Below, piece after piece: positions 47,440 through 54,806 of a stretch of DNA of 64,000 nucleotides. Each line of letters opens with the position of its first letter. Within the stretch, counting starts at the first letter, position 1. The notes beneath the pieces are model-generated. The model was not told the DNA's origin and did not search any database. It saw only the letters and a program-made list of their open reading frames with translations. A program made the translations under genes and the position numbers. Origin of the DNA: Leclercia sp. S52 (GTDB taxonomy: Bacteria > Pseudomonadota > Gammaproteobacteria > Enterobacterales > Enterobacteriaceae); assembly GCF_039727615.1 (NCBI RefSeq), contig NZ_CP152474.1, positions 1,860,001 to 1,924,000 on the forward strand, written 5' to 3'.

Positions 47440-47688
47440 ATGGGAATCATATCCTGGATTATCTTTGGGCTTATCGCGGGTATTCTGGCTAAGTGGATCA
47501 TGCCGGGCAAAGATGGCGGTGGATTCATCGTTACGGTCATACTGGGTATCATCGGCGCCGTGGTCGGCGGCTGGATCAGTACCCTCTTCGGTTTCGGCAG
47601 AGTCGATGGCTTCAACTTCGGCAGCTTCATGGTCGCGGTAATTGGCGCACTGGTGGTGCTGTTTATCTACCGTAAAGTGAGAAGCTAA
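47440..47688 (+). CDS. yeaQ: YeaQ, GlsB/YeaQ/YmgE-family small membrane protein
   Basis: 82 residues with three hydrophobic segments, MGIISWIIFGLIAGILAKWI ... MPGKDGGGFIVTVILGIIGA, almost identical to E. coli YeaQ. The family is induced in stationary phase and general stress; no enzyme activity is established. GAGAGGAAAGCAG precedes the start. It begins the block that matches the E. coli yea cluster. Confidence 0.93.
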   Translation: MGIISWIIFGLIAGILAKWIMPGKDGGGFIVTVILGIIGAVVGGWISTLFGFGRVDGFNFGSFMVAVIGALVVLFIYRKVRS

Positions 47689-47705
47689 ACCGACGCTTCA
47701 GACAA

Positions 47706-47735
47706 AAAAGACCGCCCATAGTGGCGGTCTTTTTG
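47706..47735. terminator. yeaQ terminator, probably bidirectional
   Basis: AAAAGACCGCC-CATAGT-GGCGGTCTTTTT, symmetric with A and T runs on both sides, between yeaQ and the convergent yoaJ. Confidence 0.9.
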
Positions 47736-47741
47736 CATCTG

Positions 47742-47816
47742 TTACCACCAGCCGAGCTGGCTACCGGCAACGGCCGCGATGGCGACAATCAGCATAATGA
47801 TGGTTGTTTTTCTCAC
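47742..47816 (-). CDS. yoaJ: YoaJ, 24-residue membrane peptide
   Basis: Reads (GTG)RKTTIIMLIVAIAAVAGSQ then LGWW, matching my memory of E. coli YoaJ (MKKTTIIMMGVAIIVV...LGWW). One hydrophobic helix. Its GTG start directly follows the yoaK stop with no gap, so translation is coupled. Function is unknown. Confidence 0.85.
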   Translation of the reverse strand: MRKTTIIMLIVAIAAVAGSQLGWW

Positions 47817-47915
47817 TTATCCCCCGGGCGCAGCGTAACCGCCGACAAAAAACCACGTTAAAAAGATGACCGCCGTGATAAAAATCACGATCGGGAACAG
47901 AATACCAAGCCGCAT
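47817..47915 (-). CDS. yoaK: YoaK, 32-residue membrane peptide
   Basis: Reads MRLGILFPIVIFITAVIFLT then WFFVGGYAAPGG, nearly the E. coli YoaK sequence. It is a single transmembrane peptide with an aromatic C-terminal end. It is preceded by AGGTGGTAGC and followed immediately by yoaJ. Both small genes lie in the same place relative to yeaQ and dgcP in E. coli. Confidence 0.85.
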   Translation of the reverse strand: MRLGILFPIVIFITAVIFLTWFFVGGYAAPGG

Positions 47916-47959
47916 GCTACCACCTGTCCTGAATGCAAAAACCCGTTGAGTGTACGGGG

Positions 47960-48988
47960 TTAATCGATATTGAGAAAGGGCGTTTTGAGTTTGCCTTTCT
48001 TCTCGCTGTACATAGCGGCATCGGCTGCCTGTAGGGCGCTGTCGGCATCGATTTTAGCAGGATCTACCTCAATCACCCCCAGACTGGCACCCGGATAGAC
48101 GAGATGCACGTCCCCCAGCCAGTATTCACCGGCAATCTGCGCGCTCAGCTGCGTTTTTACTATGGTTAATGAAGCTTGTTCGCCGCTCTCGCGATCCTGA
48201 CTGAGACAGGCAACCAAAAACTCGTCCCCGCCGAGCCTGCCCACAATCTCATCGTCGCCGCGTCCGTCGTTAAGGCGCTTGCCCACCTCCACCAGGAACC
48301 GATCCCCCGTCTCATGACCAAAGCGATCGTTGATCAGCTTAAAATCATCCAGATCGATGTAGGCAATTATGGCGTTGCGGTTCATATGGCGCGCCAGCGA
48401 AAAGAGGGTGGTGAGATTCTCGAAAATGGCGCGGCGGTTCGGCAGGCCGGTCAGGGCATCGGTATAGGAGTAAGCAATGAGGGCGGAGTTGGCTTCGCGC
48501 AGTTGCCTGACCAGCGACTCTTTCTCGATGTACTGGGCGATAAGGCCGGCGAAGAGCTTAAACACGTGCTCGCCGCGTTCGCTTAGTTGCTGTCTGCGGG
48601 TGCTGGTGGCGCAGAGGGTGCCGTAGAGGGAACCATCCGTCAGATGAATCGGTATGCTCATATAGGTGGTGATACCCAGCGCTTTTGCCGCATCGCAATC
48701 TGCCCAGCGTTGAGGCACGTTATCACTATAAAAACAGTCGGAATCGATCGCGCGTTTACACAGGGTCTCGCCCCAGGGGACGCTCAGCCCTTCCGGGATC
48801 TGCATCTGTTTGCTGTTTCGGGCGTACAGAATATGCTGCAGGCGGGCATTAATATCGACTTTGGTGAGGTAGGTCGACTCCATGTCGGTCACCACTTCAA
48901 GCATTTCGAGCAGCTGACGCACCAGGCTCTCTAACGATTGCTCAGTGCTGAGCGTTTCTGAAACACGGGCAAGAATAATATCCGACAT
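47960..48988 (-). CDS. dgcP: DgcP (YeaP), GAF-GGDEF diguanylate cyclase
   Basis: Makes cyclic di-GMP, which favours biofilm over motility. From MSDIILARVSETL (342 aa; a longer frame upstream has no homology) it has an N-terminal GAF sensor domain (about 20-155), a linker helix and a GGDEF domain with LGGDEF at 252-257, the intact catalytic form. In E. coli DgcP is localised at the cell poles. Confidence 0.94.
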   Translation of the reverse strand: MSDIILARVSETLSTEQSLESLVRQLLEMLEVVTDMESTYLTKVDINARLQHILYARNSKQMQIPEGLSVPWGETLCKRAIDSDCFYSDNVPQRWADCDAAKALGITTYMSIPIHLTDGSLYGTLCATSTRRQQLSERGEHVFKLFAGLIAQYIEKESLVRQLREANSALIAYSYTDALTGLPNRRAIFENLTTLFSLARHMNRNAIIAYIDLDDFKLINDRFGHETGDRFLVEVGKRLNDGRGDDEIVGRLGGDEFLVACLSQDRESGEQASLTIVKTQLSAQIAGEYWLGDVHLVYPGASLGVIEVDPAKIDADSALQAADAAMYSEKKGKLKTPFLNID

Positions 48989-49118
48989 GACGCTGCTAAA
49001 CTCCCTTACAGAAGACCTCTGTACCTGTCTGTTTTGCTGAAAGATTCGACTACGGGTAGTAGAACATGAATTCACAACATTTCATATATTCTGGAGGTGA
49101 ACAGCGAATTATGGCGGG

Positions 49119-49146
49119 TAAAAAAATCCCCGGCACGGGCCGGGGA
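49119..49146 (-). terminator. Minus-strand intrinsic terminator without an upstream gene
   Basis: On the minus strand CCCCGG-CCCGTG-CCGGGG is followed by a T7 tract. No minus-strand gene lies between it and 49343, so it may end a short RNA starting within about 49150-49340. The 49076-49343 gap otherwise has only a doubtful plus-strand frame from 49111. Confidence 0.5.
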
Positions 49147-49343
49147 AAAGTACATCTTGATTACGGAATGATGTTCTCTGGTCAAGGTGAGAACAGCGCC
49201 ACTCTAGCAATCAAACATGTCGGCATAATGAAGAAATCATGGAGAAACGATACCACTTTCCCCCTGGTGACAGGCTCTGCTGGCTGATATACACTCTGCA
49301 CTAAGAATATTCCTATGCATTCAGCAGCCAATTACGAGGAAGT

Positions 49344-49649
49344 ATGTTTCAGTTAAATCCGGGCAGCCTGGCGATGGTTATCGGTGCACGCACGCCAGCA
49401 GGCCGTCGCAATATCGGCAAATCCGTTGAGTTATTCAGTCTTTGTGAGCCGGGACAGCGTTTCCTGAATCCGGTCAACGGGGTGATGACAGAGCTGCCGC
49501 CAGGGGCCGAGCGCGCCCTGTGGCTGGTGACCGGCGATGTGTTTTCGGTGGATAGCCAGCACGGCTTTGCGTTTGTGCGCCCGGAACACCTGATGCCGCT
49601 CACGCCTGAACAGGCCCCGGAAACCCTCGACGCCCTGATGCTGGATTGA
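49344..49649 (+). CDS. Unknown protein with a KOW-like look
   Basis: 101 residues, MFQLNPGSLAMVIGARTPAG, with RRNIGKSVELFSLCEPGQRF and ALWLVTGDVFSV. The pattern G-x-NIGK-V-L and a later W-V-GDV resembles small KOW/SH3-type beta barrels, but I cannot name a family. GAGGAAGT lies before the start. It is convergent with yeaO. E. coli has no clear counterpart here that I recall. Confidence 0.6.
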   Translation: MFQLNPGSLAMVIGARTPAGRRNIGKSVELFSLCEPGQRFLNPVNGVMTELPPGAERALWLVTGDVFSVDSQHGFAFVRPEHLMPLTPEQAPETLDALMLD

Positions 49650-49650
49650 T

Positions 49651-49995
49651 TTAAAGCTGACGCAGCCAGTCGGCTAACACCAGAGCGTGATTCTGCTCCC
49701 GGTCTTTCGCGCCATACAGCAGCGTCACGGTCTGCTTGTCCGCAAGGCGGGCAATCCGCAGCCCCTCATCCTGATGCTGAGCCAGCTCCTGACAATAGGC
49801 CTTGCTGAAGCTGGCAAAGTCGATCGTCTCGCTGTGAAACGCCTTGCGCAGGTCGCTGGACGGGGTCAGGGTTTTGCACCACTCATCGCAGGCTAACGCC
49901 TCCTTTTTCATCCCCCGCGGCCAGAGCCGGTCCACCAGGATCCGGTAGCCATCCTCTTTACTGGCCTCGTCATACAGTCGCTTGCACTGAATCAT
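49651..49995 (-). CDS. yeaO: YeaO, DUF488-family protein
   Basis: 114 residues starting MIQCKRLYDEASKEDGYRIL, aligned with E. coli YeaO (115 aa). Family landmarks are VDRLWPRGMKKE, an LRKAFH motif and the end NHALVLADWLRQL. DUF488 proteins are small and of unknown biochemical role. I reject an upstream extension because it has no homology. Confidence 0.9.
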   Translation of the reverse strand: MIQCKRLYDEASKEDGYRILVDRLWPRGMKKEALACDEWCKTLTPSSDLRKAFHSETIDFASFSKAYCQELAQHQDEGLRIARLADKQTVTLLYGAKDREQNHALVLADWLRQL

Positions 49996-50143
49996 CTCTT
50001 TGCTCCTTTTCCCTGTCATGACAAATCGCTGCAACGCTACCACATTCCGCCCACGTATTTTAAGGTGTTGTGATATCAACGAAAGATCGGTAGTCTGAGG
50101 CGCCTTATGTTATCTGATATTTGTCTGGCATAAGGATCACTCT

Positions 50144-50854
50144 ATGGAACTCTCTGCGGTAAAAAATACCCTCCGAATTGCGCTGGTCGGCGACTACAAT
50201 CCTGACGTTCTGGCTCACCAGGCGATCCCTCTGGCCATCGATGATGCCGCCGCGGTGCTGGAAATTACGGCCGACTACGACTGGCTGGCCACTACAGAAT
50301 TAACCAGCCCGGAAGACCTGGTCGGCTACGACGCTATCTGGCTGGTTCCGGCAAGCCCCTATAAAAATGCGGAAGGCGCGTTTATTGCCGCACGCTATGC
50401 CCGTGAAAACAGCGTGCCGTTTCTTGGCACCTGCGGTGGCTTCCAGCATGCGCTGATCGAATACGCCCGTAACGTTCTGGGCTGGCAGGATGCGGCCCAC
50501 GCCGAGACGGATACCGAAGGCCGGATGGTGATTGCCCCGCTGACCTGCTCGCTGGTAGAGGTCAGCGATGCGATTGAACTGCGCGCTAATACCCTCATTG
50601 CGAAAGCCTATGGACAGGAAGAGATTGAAGAGGGGTATCACTGCAATTACGGCGTCTCGCCTGAGTTTGCGCAGGAACTGGAGAAGGGCGATATGCGCGT
50701 CACCGGCTGGGACGCGCAGGGTGAGATCCGTGCCGTAGAGCTGGTGACGCACCCGTTCTTTATCGCCACGCTGTTCCAGCATGAGCGCGCCGCCCTGGCA
50801 GGACGTCCGGCTCCGCTGGTACGGGCTCTGCTTCGCGCAGCACAGAATTACTGA
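50144..50854 (+). CDS. Stand-alone CTP-synthase-like glutamine amidotransferase
   Basis: 236 residues resembling only the C-terminal amidotransferase domain of CTP synthase. The nucleophile elbow is FLGTCGGFQHALIEY (Cys near 99), and the oxyanion region WLVPASPYKN is visible. The expected distal His-x-Glu triad is not clear: the end reads THPFFIATLFQHERAALAGR, which keeps H and E with altered spacing. No synthetase domain is nearby, so the acceptor substrate is unknown. The 3' end overlaps the convergent nimT gene by 7 nt. Confidence 0.75.
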   Translation: MELSAVKNTLRIALVGDYNPDVLAHQAIPLAIDDAAAVLEITADYDWLATTELTSPEDLVGYDAIWLVPASPYKNAEGAFIAARYARENSVPFLGTCGGFQHALIEYARNVLGWQDAAHAETDTEGRMVIAPLTCSLVEVSDAIELRANTLIAKAYGQEEIEEGYHCNYGVSPEFAQELEKGDMRVTGWDAQGEIRAVELVTHPFFIATLFQHERAALAGRPAPLVRALLRAAQNY

Positions 50855-52050
50855 GTGTTGACTCTGCCTGGCGTGATCTCCCGGTCACGCCCGGCCAGGA
50901 TCCCGCAGACGGCCATCACCACTGATACCAGCGCGCAGGCCAGCAGCGGGATCCGCCAGTCGCCGTTGGCGTCATGGATTTTACCCATCAGCGGCGGTCC
51001 ACAGGCGGCCAGCAGATAGCCCACCGACTGCGCCATCCCGGAAAGGGCCGCGGCCTGATGGGCCGAACTGGCGCGTAGCCCAATAAAGGTCAGGCCGAGG
51101 ATCATCGTGGCCCCCGATCCGAAGCCAAAAATCAGCGTCCACATCACCGCCAGATCCGGTACAAACCACAGCCCCGCGGTGCTTACCGCACACATGATGG
51201 CCGCCAGTCCGGCCACCCCTCGTTGATCCTTCAGCCGAAGCAGGATCAGCGGCACGACAATCCCCGGCGCGGCGGTGGCCAGCTGTAACAGCCCGTGCAG
51301 GGAGCCAGCCTCGGTTTCGCTATAGCCGTGGCTCTGCAGGATCGCCGGCAGCCAGCCAATAATCACATAGTAAATCAGCGAGTTAATGCCCAGGAACAGC
51401 GTCACCTGCCAGGCCAACGCCGAGCGCCAGATCCCCCGACTGTGCAACGCCCGCGCGCCGCTGAGCGATCCGGCAGGACGCTGGCACCACTGCGGCAGCC
51501 ACAGCAGCAAGGCCAGCAGCGGGAACACCATCAGCATCAACAGCGCCCCGTGCCAGCCTGCACCGCTCAGGGCAACGGGCACCACCAGTGCCGAACCCAG
51601 CGCCGCCGCCGCCCCCATCGTCAGGGAGTAGGCCCCGGTTAGTTTCGCCACCTGGCCGGGAAAATCGCGCTTAATCAACCCCGGCAGCAGCACGTTACCG
51701 AGCGCAATACCGCAGCCAATCACCGCGGTGCCGCCAAACAGCAGCATTGCTGAGGGCAAAGAGCGCAGGGCGATACCGGCGATAATCAACAGCAGGGCGA
51801 TAAGCAGGCTGCGCTCCATGCCGATGCGGCGGGCGAGACCGGCCGCCAGGGGCGAGATCAGCGCAAAGGCCAGCAGCGGGAGCGTGGTGAGCAGCCCGGT
51901 CTGGGCCGTGGTCAGGGCATAATCGCCGCGAATAGTATCCAGAAGCGGCGCGGCGCCGGTAAAGGTCACCCGCAGCGAGGTGGCAATCATCAGGATCCCG
52001 GCAATCAGCAGCGCCCGCTGCTTGCCGGTCGTCGAAAGGGCTATGGTCAT
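50848..52050 (-). CDS. nimT: NimT (YeaN), MFS transporter of the CynX/NimT family
   Basis: Twelve-helix inner-membrane transporter of 400 residues; E. coli NimT exports 2-nitroimidazole. N-terminal features are LRVTFTGAAPLLDTIRGDYA and the MFS loop GLARRIGMERSLL between helices 2 and 3. Its regulator nimR is divergent, and about 100 bp between them hold both promoters. Confidence 0.9.
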   Translation of the reverse strand: MTIALSTTGKQRALLIAGILMIATSLRVTFTGAAPLLDTIRGDYALTTAQTGLLTTLPLLAFALISPLAAGLARRIGMERSLLIALLLIIAGIALRSLPSAMLLFGGTAVIGCGIALGNVLLPGLIKRDFPGQVAKLTGAYSLTMGAAAALGSALVVPVALSGAGWHGALLMLMVFPLLALLLWLPQWCQRPAGSLSGARALHSRGIWRSALAWQVTLFLGINSLIYYVIIGWLPAILQSHGYSETEAGSLHGLLQLATAAPGIVVPLILLRLKDQRGVAGLAAIMCAVSTAGLWFVPDLAVMWTLIFGFGSGATMILGLTFIGLRASSAHQAAALSGMAQSVGYLLAACGPPLMGKIHDANGDWRIPLLACALVSVVMAVCGILAGRDREITPGRVNTQ

Positions 52051-52149
52051 TATTATCTCTTACCTCGAAATGAGGCTACAGGATACGCATTTTCAGGACG
52101 GTTGAAATCAAGCTAAAATGACAGATTATCGCTAATATCGGACAAATGT

Positions 52150-52938
52150 ATGCGTGGACTCGGCCTTGAAGGCTACGATCCCGACAGTCAGCACGACGCC
52201 GCGGTGGCGTTTCACGTGCGCGTGGTGGCGGACGAGCAGCGGATCCCTCTGCATCAGCACCGCAAGGGGCAGCTGATCCTGGCCCTGCATGGCGCGATCA
52301 CCTGCGAGGTGGAGAATGCCATGTGGATGGTACCGCCGCAGTTTGCGGTGTGGATCCCCGGGCAGCTGCCGCACAGCAACAAGGCCACGCCCAGCGCCCG
52401 GCTCTGCTTTCTGTTTATTGAGCCCGGCGCCGTGACGCTGCCGGACCGCTGCTGTACGCTAAAAATTTCCCCGCTGGTTCGCGAGTTAATCCTGACCCTG
52501 GCGGAGCGCAGCCCCGGCCAGCAGGAGCCTGCTACCCGGCGGCTGGTGGAGGTGCTGTTTGATGAACTGCCCCGCCAGCCCGAGGAGCAGCTCCAGCTCC
52601 CGGTCTCCTCGCACCCGAAAATTCGCCTGATGAGTGACACCATGGCCGCATCCCCGGCTGAATGGCAGACGCTGCACCAGTGGGCACACCATTTCGCGAT
52701 GAGCGAGCGCAACCTTGCCCGGCTGGTGGTGAGTGAAACCGGGCTCAGCTTCCGCCGCTGGCGACATCAGCTCCAGCTGATTGTGGCCCTGCAGGGGTTG
52801 ATCCGAGGCCAGTCGGTGCAGCAGGTGGCCCACCATCTGGGCTATGACTCCACCACCGCCTTTATCACCATGTTCAAAAAGGGGCTGGGCCAGACCCCGG
52901 CGCGCTATATCGCCAGTCTGGCTACGACTTCCCGATAA
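52150..52938 (+). CDS. nimR: NimR (YeaM), AraC-family regulator
   Basis: 262 residues with an N-terminal cupin-like sensor ([20 protein letters not shown]) and a C-terminal pair of helix-turn-helices ([40 protein letters not shown]). In E. coli NimR represses nimT and nimR. The 3' end overlaps the convergent yeaL by 17 nt. Confidence 0.88.
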   Translation: MRGLGLEGYDPDSQHDAAVAFHVRVVADEQRIPLHQHRKGQLILALHGAITCEVENAMWMVPPQFAVWIPGQLPHSNKATPSARLCFLFIEPGAVTLPDRCCTLKISPLVRELILTLAERSPGQQEPATRRLVEVLFDELPRQPEEQLQLPVSSHPKIRLMSDTMAASPAEWQTLHQWAHHFAMSERNLARLVVSETGLSFRRWRHQLQLIVALQGLIRGQSVQQVAHHLGYDSTTAFITMFKKGLGQTPARYIASLATTSR

Positions 52939-53368
52939 ACAGCGACACCAGCCCGGCGGCAATCAGCGGGCCGACCGGCACGCCGCGGAACAGCGCTACC
53001 CCCAGCACCGTGCCCACCAGCAGTCCGGCCACCAGGGTGGGCTGAGAACTCATCAGCGTGACGCCGCGTCCGCCCAGCCAGGACACAAACACCCCCACGG
53101 CGATGGCAATCAAGGATTTCCAGTTCATAAAGGCGTGGATCAGCGTCGAGGCCGGCAGGGTGCCGCTGGCGATGGGCGCCATCACGCCGATGGTGAGGAT
53201 AATAATCCCGACGGTAAGGCCTTGTTTTTCGATCCACGGAAAGAAGCCGCTGAGGGGCGTGACGCGGACGATGATCAGCACCAGGATCGATATCGCCACC
53301 GTGGTGTTGTGGCTCACAAAGCCCAGCGCGGCCAGGCCCAGAAGAATGAGCAGGGTAGGGTCAAACAT
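52922..53368 (-). CDS. yeaL: YeaL, DUF441 membrane protein
   Basis: 148 residues with four predicted membrane segments ([20 protein letters not shown] near the start). The length equals E. coli YeaL. The family has no established function. Its position between nimR and a diguanylate cyclase mirrors the E. coli cluster. Confidence 0.92.
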   Translation of the reverse strand: MFDPTLLILLGLAALGFVSHNTTVAISILVLIIVRVTPLSGFFPWIEKQGLTVGIIILTIGVMAPIASGTLPASTLIHAFMNWKSLIAIAVGVFVSWLGGRGVTLMSSQPTLVAGLLVGTVLGVALFRGVPVGPLIAAGLVSLFIGKS

Positions 53369-53656
53369 GTTGTATTCCTTGCCAAAATAAAAAAAGTAAG
53401 CCTGCTTACTTTACGCGCTCGCACGCCGGTAAAAAGGGTTTCCGACAAAAAATGTTCTGATTTGGGCGATTGCCTGAAGTGGGCTGGCGATGCGGTTTTT
53501 CCTGTAGTGGGTGTAATGAAACCTACAGATAATTGGAAACAATCATTTCATAGCTTTATTAGTAGTGGCCTATATAATATTTTCATTCGCTGACATTTTT
53601 TGAGATTTAATCAATTATGATTTTTGTTGTTATTAATTTGTTAGTCTGGAGGTCCT

Positions 53657-54553
53657 GTGAACAGAAAGTTTAAAGAAATAGATGATACTGTTCGCGGTTT
53701 GAATCAGTCCACAGATGCTCATTTCAGATGGTTAGTAAAAATATTGCGTTTTATCGACAGCCGTAGTGTGGATTTACCAGAAATATGCAGTGACGAAGCC
53801 CATCTGCATTGCGAATTTGGCCACTGGCTGAATACCCGCCTGCTGGAAGAGCGGGAAGATACAAACTTTTTACTGGATATTAACAAAAAACATATTCGCG
53901 TCCATCAGGCGTGCCGTAATCTTATTAGCGCCATTGAAGAGCATCGTCAGACCAATGAAGATTTCGATCTCTTCGAGCAGTCCTTGCTGGCGTTTACCGA
54001 TGCCCTGACCACCTATAAAGTTCATCTGCTGCAGCTGCGCACCAGCTATGACGCGCTGACAGGCCTGCCGCTGCGCCGCATCCTCGATGAGTCGTTCAGC
54101 AGCATGAATAAAGAGCTGGGTGCCGACGGTCTCTATCTGTTATTACTGGATATCGATCACTTTAAAAAAGTGAATGATAATTACGGTCATTTGAACGGAG
54201 ATATTGTTCTGCGTTCGCTGGCTCTGAATATCAGCAATAATATTCGTCGCTCAGAATCGATGTATCGCTATGGGGGTGAGGAATTTATTGTTTTACTGCA
54301 TGCCAGCAACGATCGTGAGGCGGTCATTGTAGCCGAGCGCCTGCGCCGTGACATTGCCCGGCTGGAAACTATTGCCGGGGAACATATTATTCGCATTACC
54401 TTTACCGGTGGATTAACGCGTATTCATGAGGGAGAGACGCTCCGGGAGGTGCTCGAGCGGGCGGATATTGCGTTATACACCGGCAAGAAAAGCGGACGGA
54501 ATTGTACTCAGCTCATTAACCGGGAACTGCAAACCCAGAAGTTTTGTGATTAA
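53657..54553 (+). CDS. DgcZ-like zinc-sensing diguanylate cyclase (CZB-GGDEF)
   Basis: Produces cyclic di-GMP under zinc control. The 298 residues start at GTG after CTGGAGGTCC. The N-terminal CZB domain has the four zinc ligands of E. coli DgcZ at identical positions: H22 (DAHFRWL), C52 (LHCEFGHW), H79 and H83 (KKHIRVHQ). The GGDEF domain carries the active variant GGEEF at 206-210 and the substrate region LLLLDIDHFKKVND. It occupies the place of the E. coli yeaI/yeaJ cyclase genes, so it may be a paralogue rather than the orthologue. Confidence 0.9.
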   Translation: MNRKFKEIDDTVRGLNQSTDAHFRWLVKILRFIDSRSVDLPEICSDEAHLHCEFGHWLNTRLLEEREDTNFLLDINKKHIRVHQACRNLISAIEEHRQTNEDFDLFEQSLLAFTDALTTYKVHLLQLRTSYDALTGLPLRRILDESFSSMNKELGADGLYLLLLDIDHFKKVNDNYGHLNGDIVLRSLALNISNNIRRSESMYRYGGEEFIVLLHASNDREAVIVAERLRRDIARLETIAGEHIIRITFTGGLTRIHEGETLREVLERADIALYTGKKSGRNCTQLINRELQTQKFCD

Positions 54554-54558
54554 AGAAA

Positions 54559-54592
54559 ACATGCCAGTTAAAATAACTGGCATGTTTATTTA
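54559..54592. terminator. Terminator of the DgcZ-like gene
   Basis: ACATGCCAGTT-AAAAT-AACTGGCATGT followed by TTATTT, a strong 11-bp stem six bases after the stop. Confidence 0.85.
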
Positions 54593-54806
54593 TGAGGCAA
54601 AGCGTTAATCCACATTCAAATCGGCATTATTTAAATTTTCAACCCTTTTCTGCGCCTCTTATTCTCTTCACCCAGCGTTGTTCCCTCCCGCTTCCCCCGG
54701 CAAAATTTTGACCCTGATTCATGTGCCTGCTCGTCACCTGCTTTCGTCAGCGAAAGGATTCATTTTTACGGCGGTACACCACGAAACCACTAGCTCAGGC
54801 ACAGAA

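Noticed and set aside
49111..49287. Plus-strand 58-codon frame starting in a terminator hairpin
   Set aside because: Its first codons are the hairpin itself, the GGAGG upstream is too distant, and the sequence shows no coding character.
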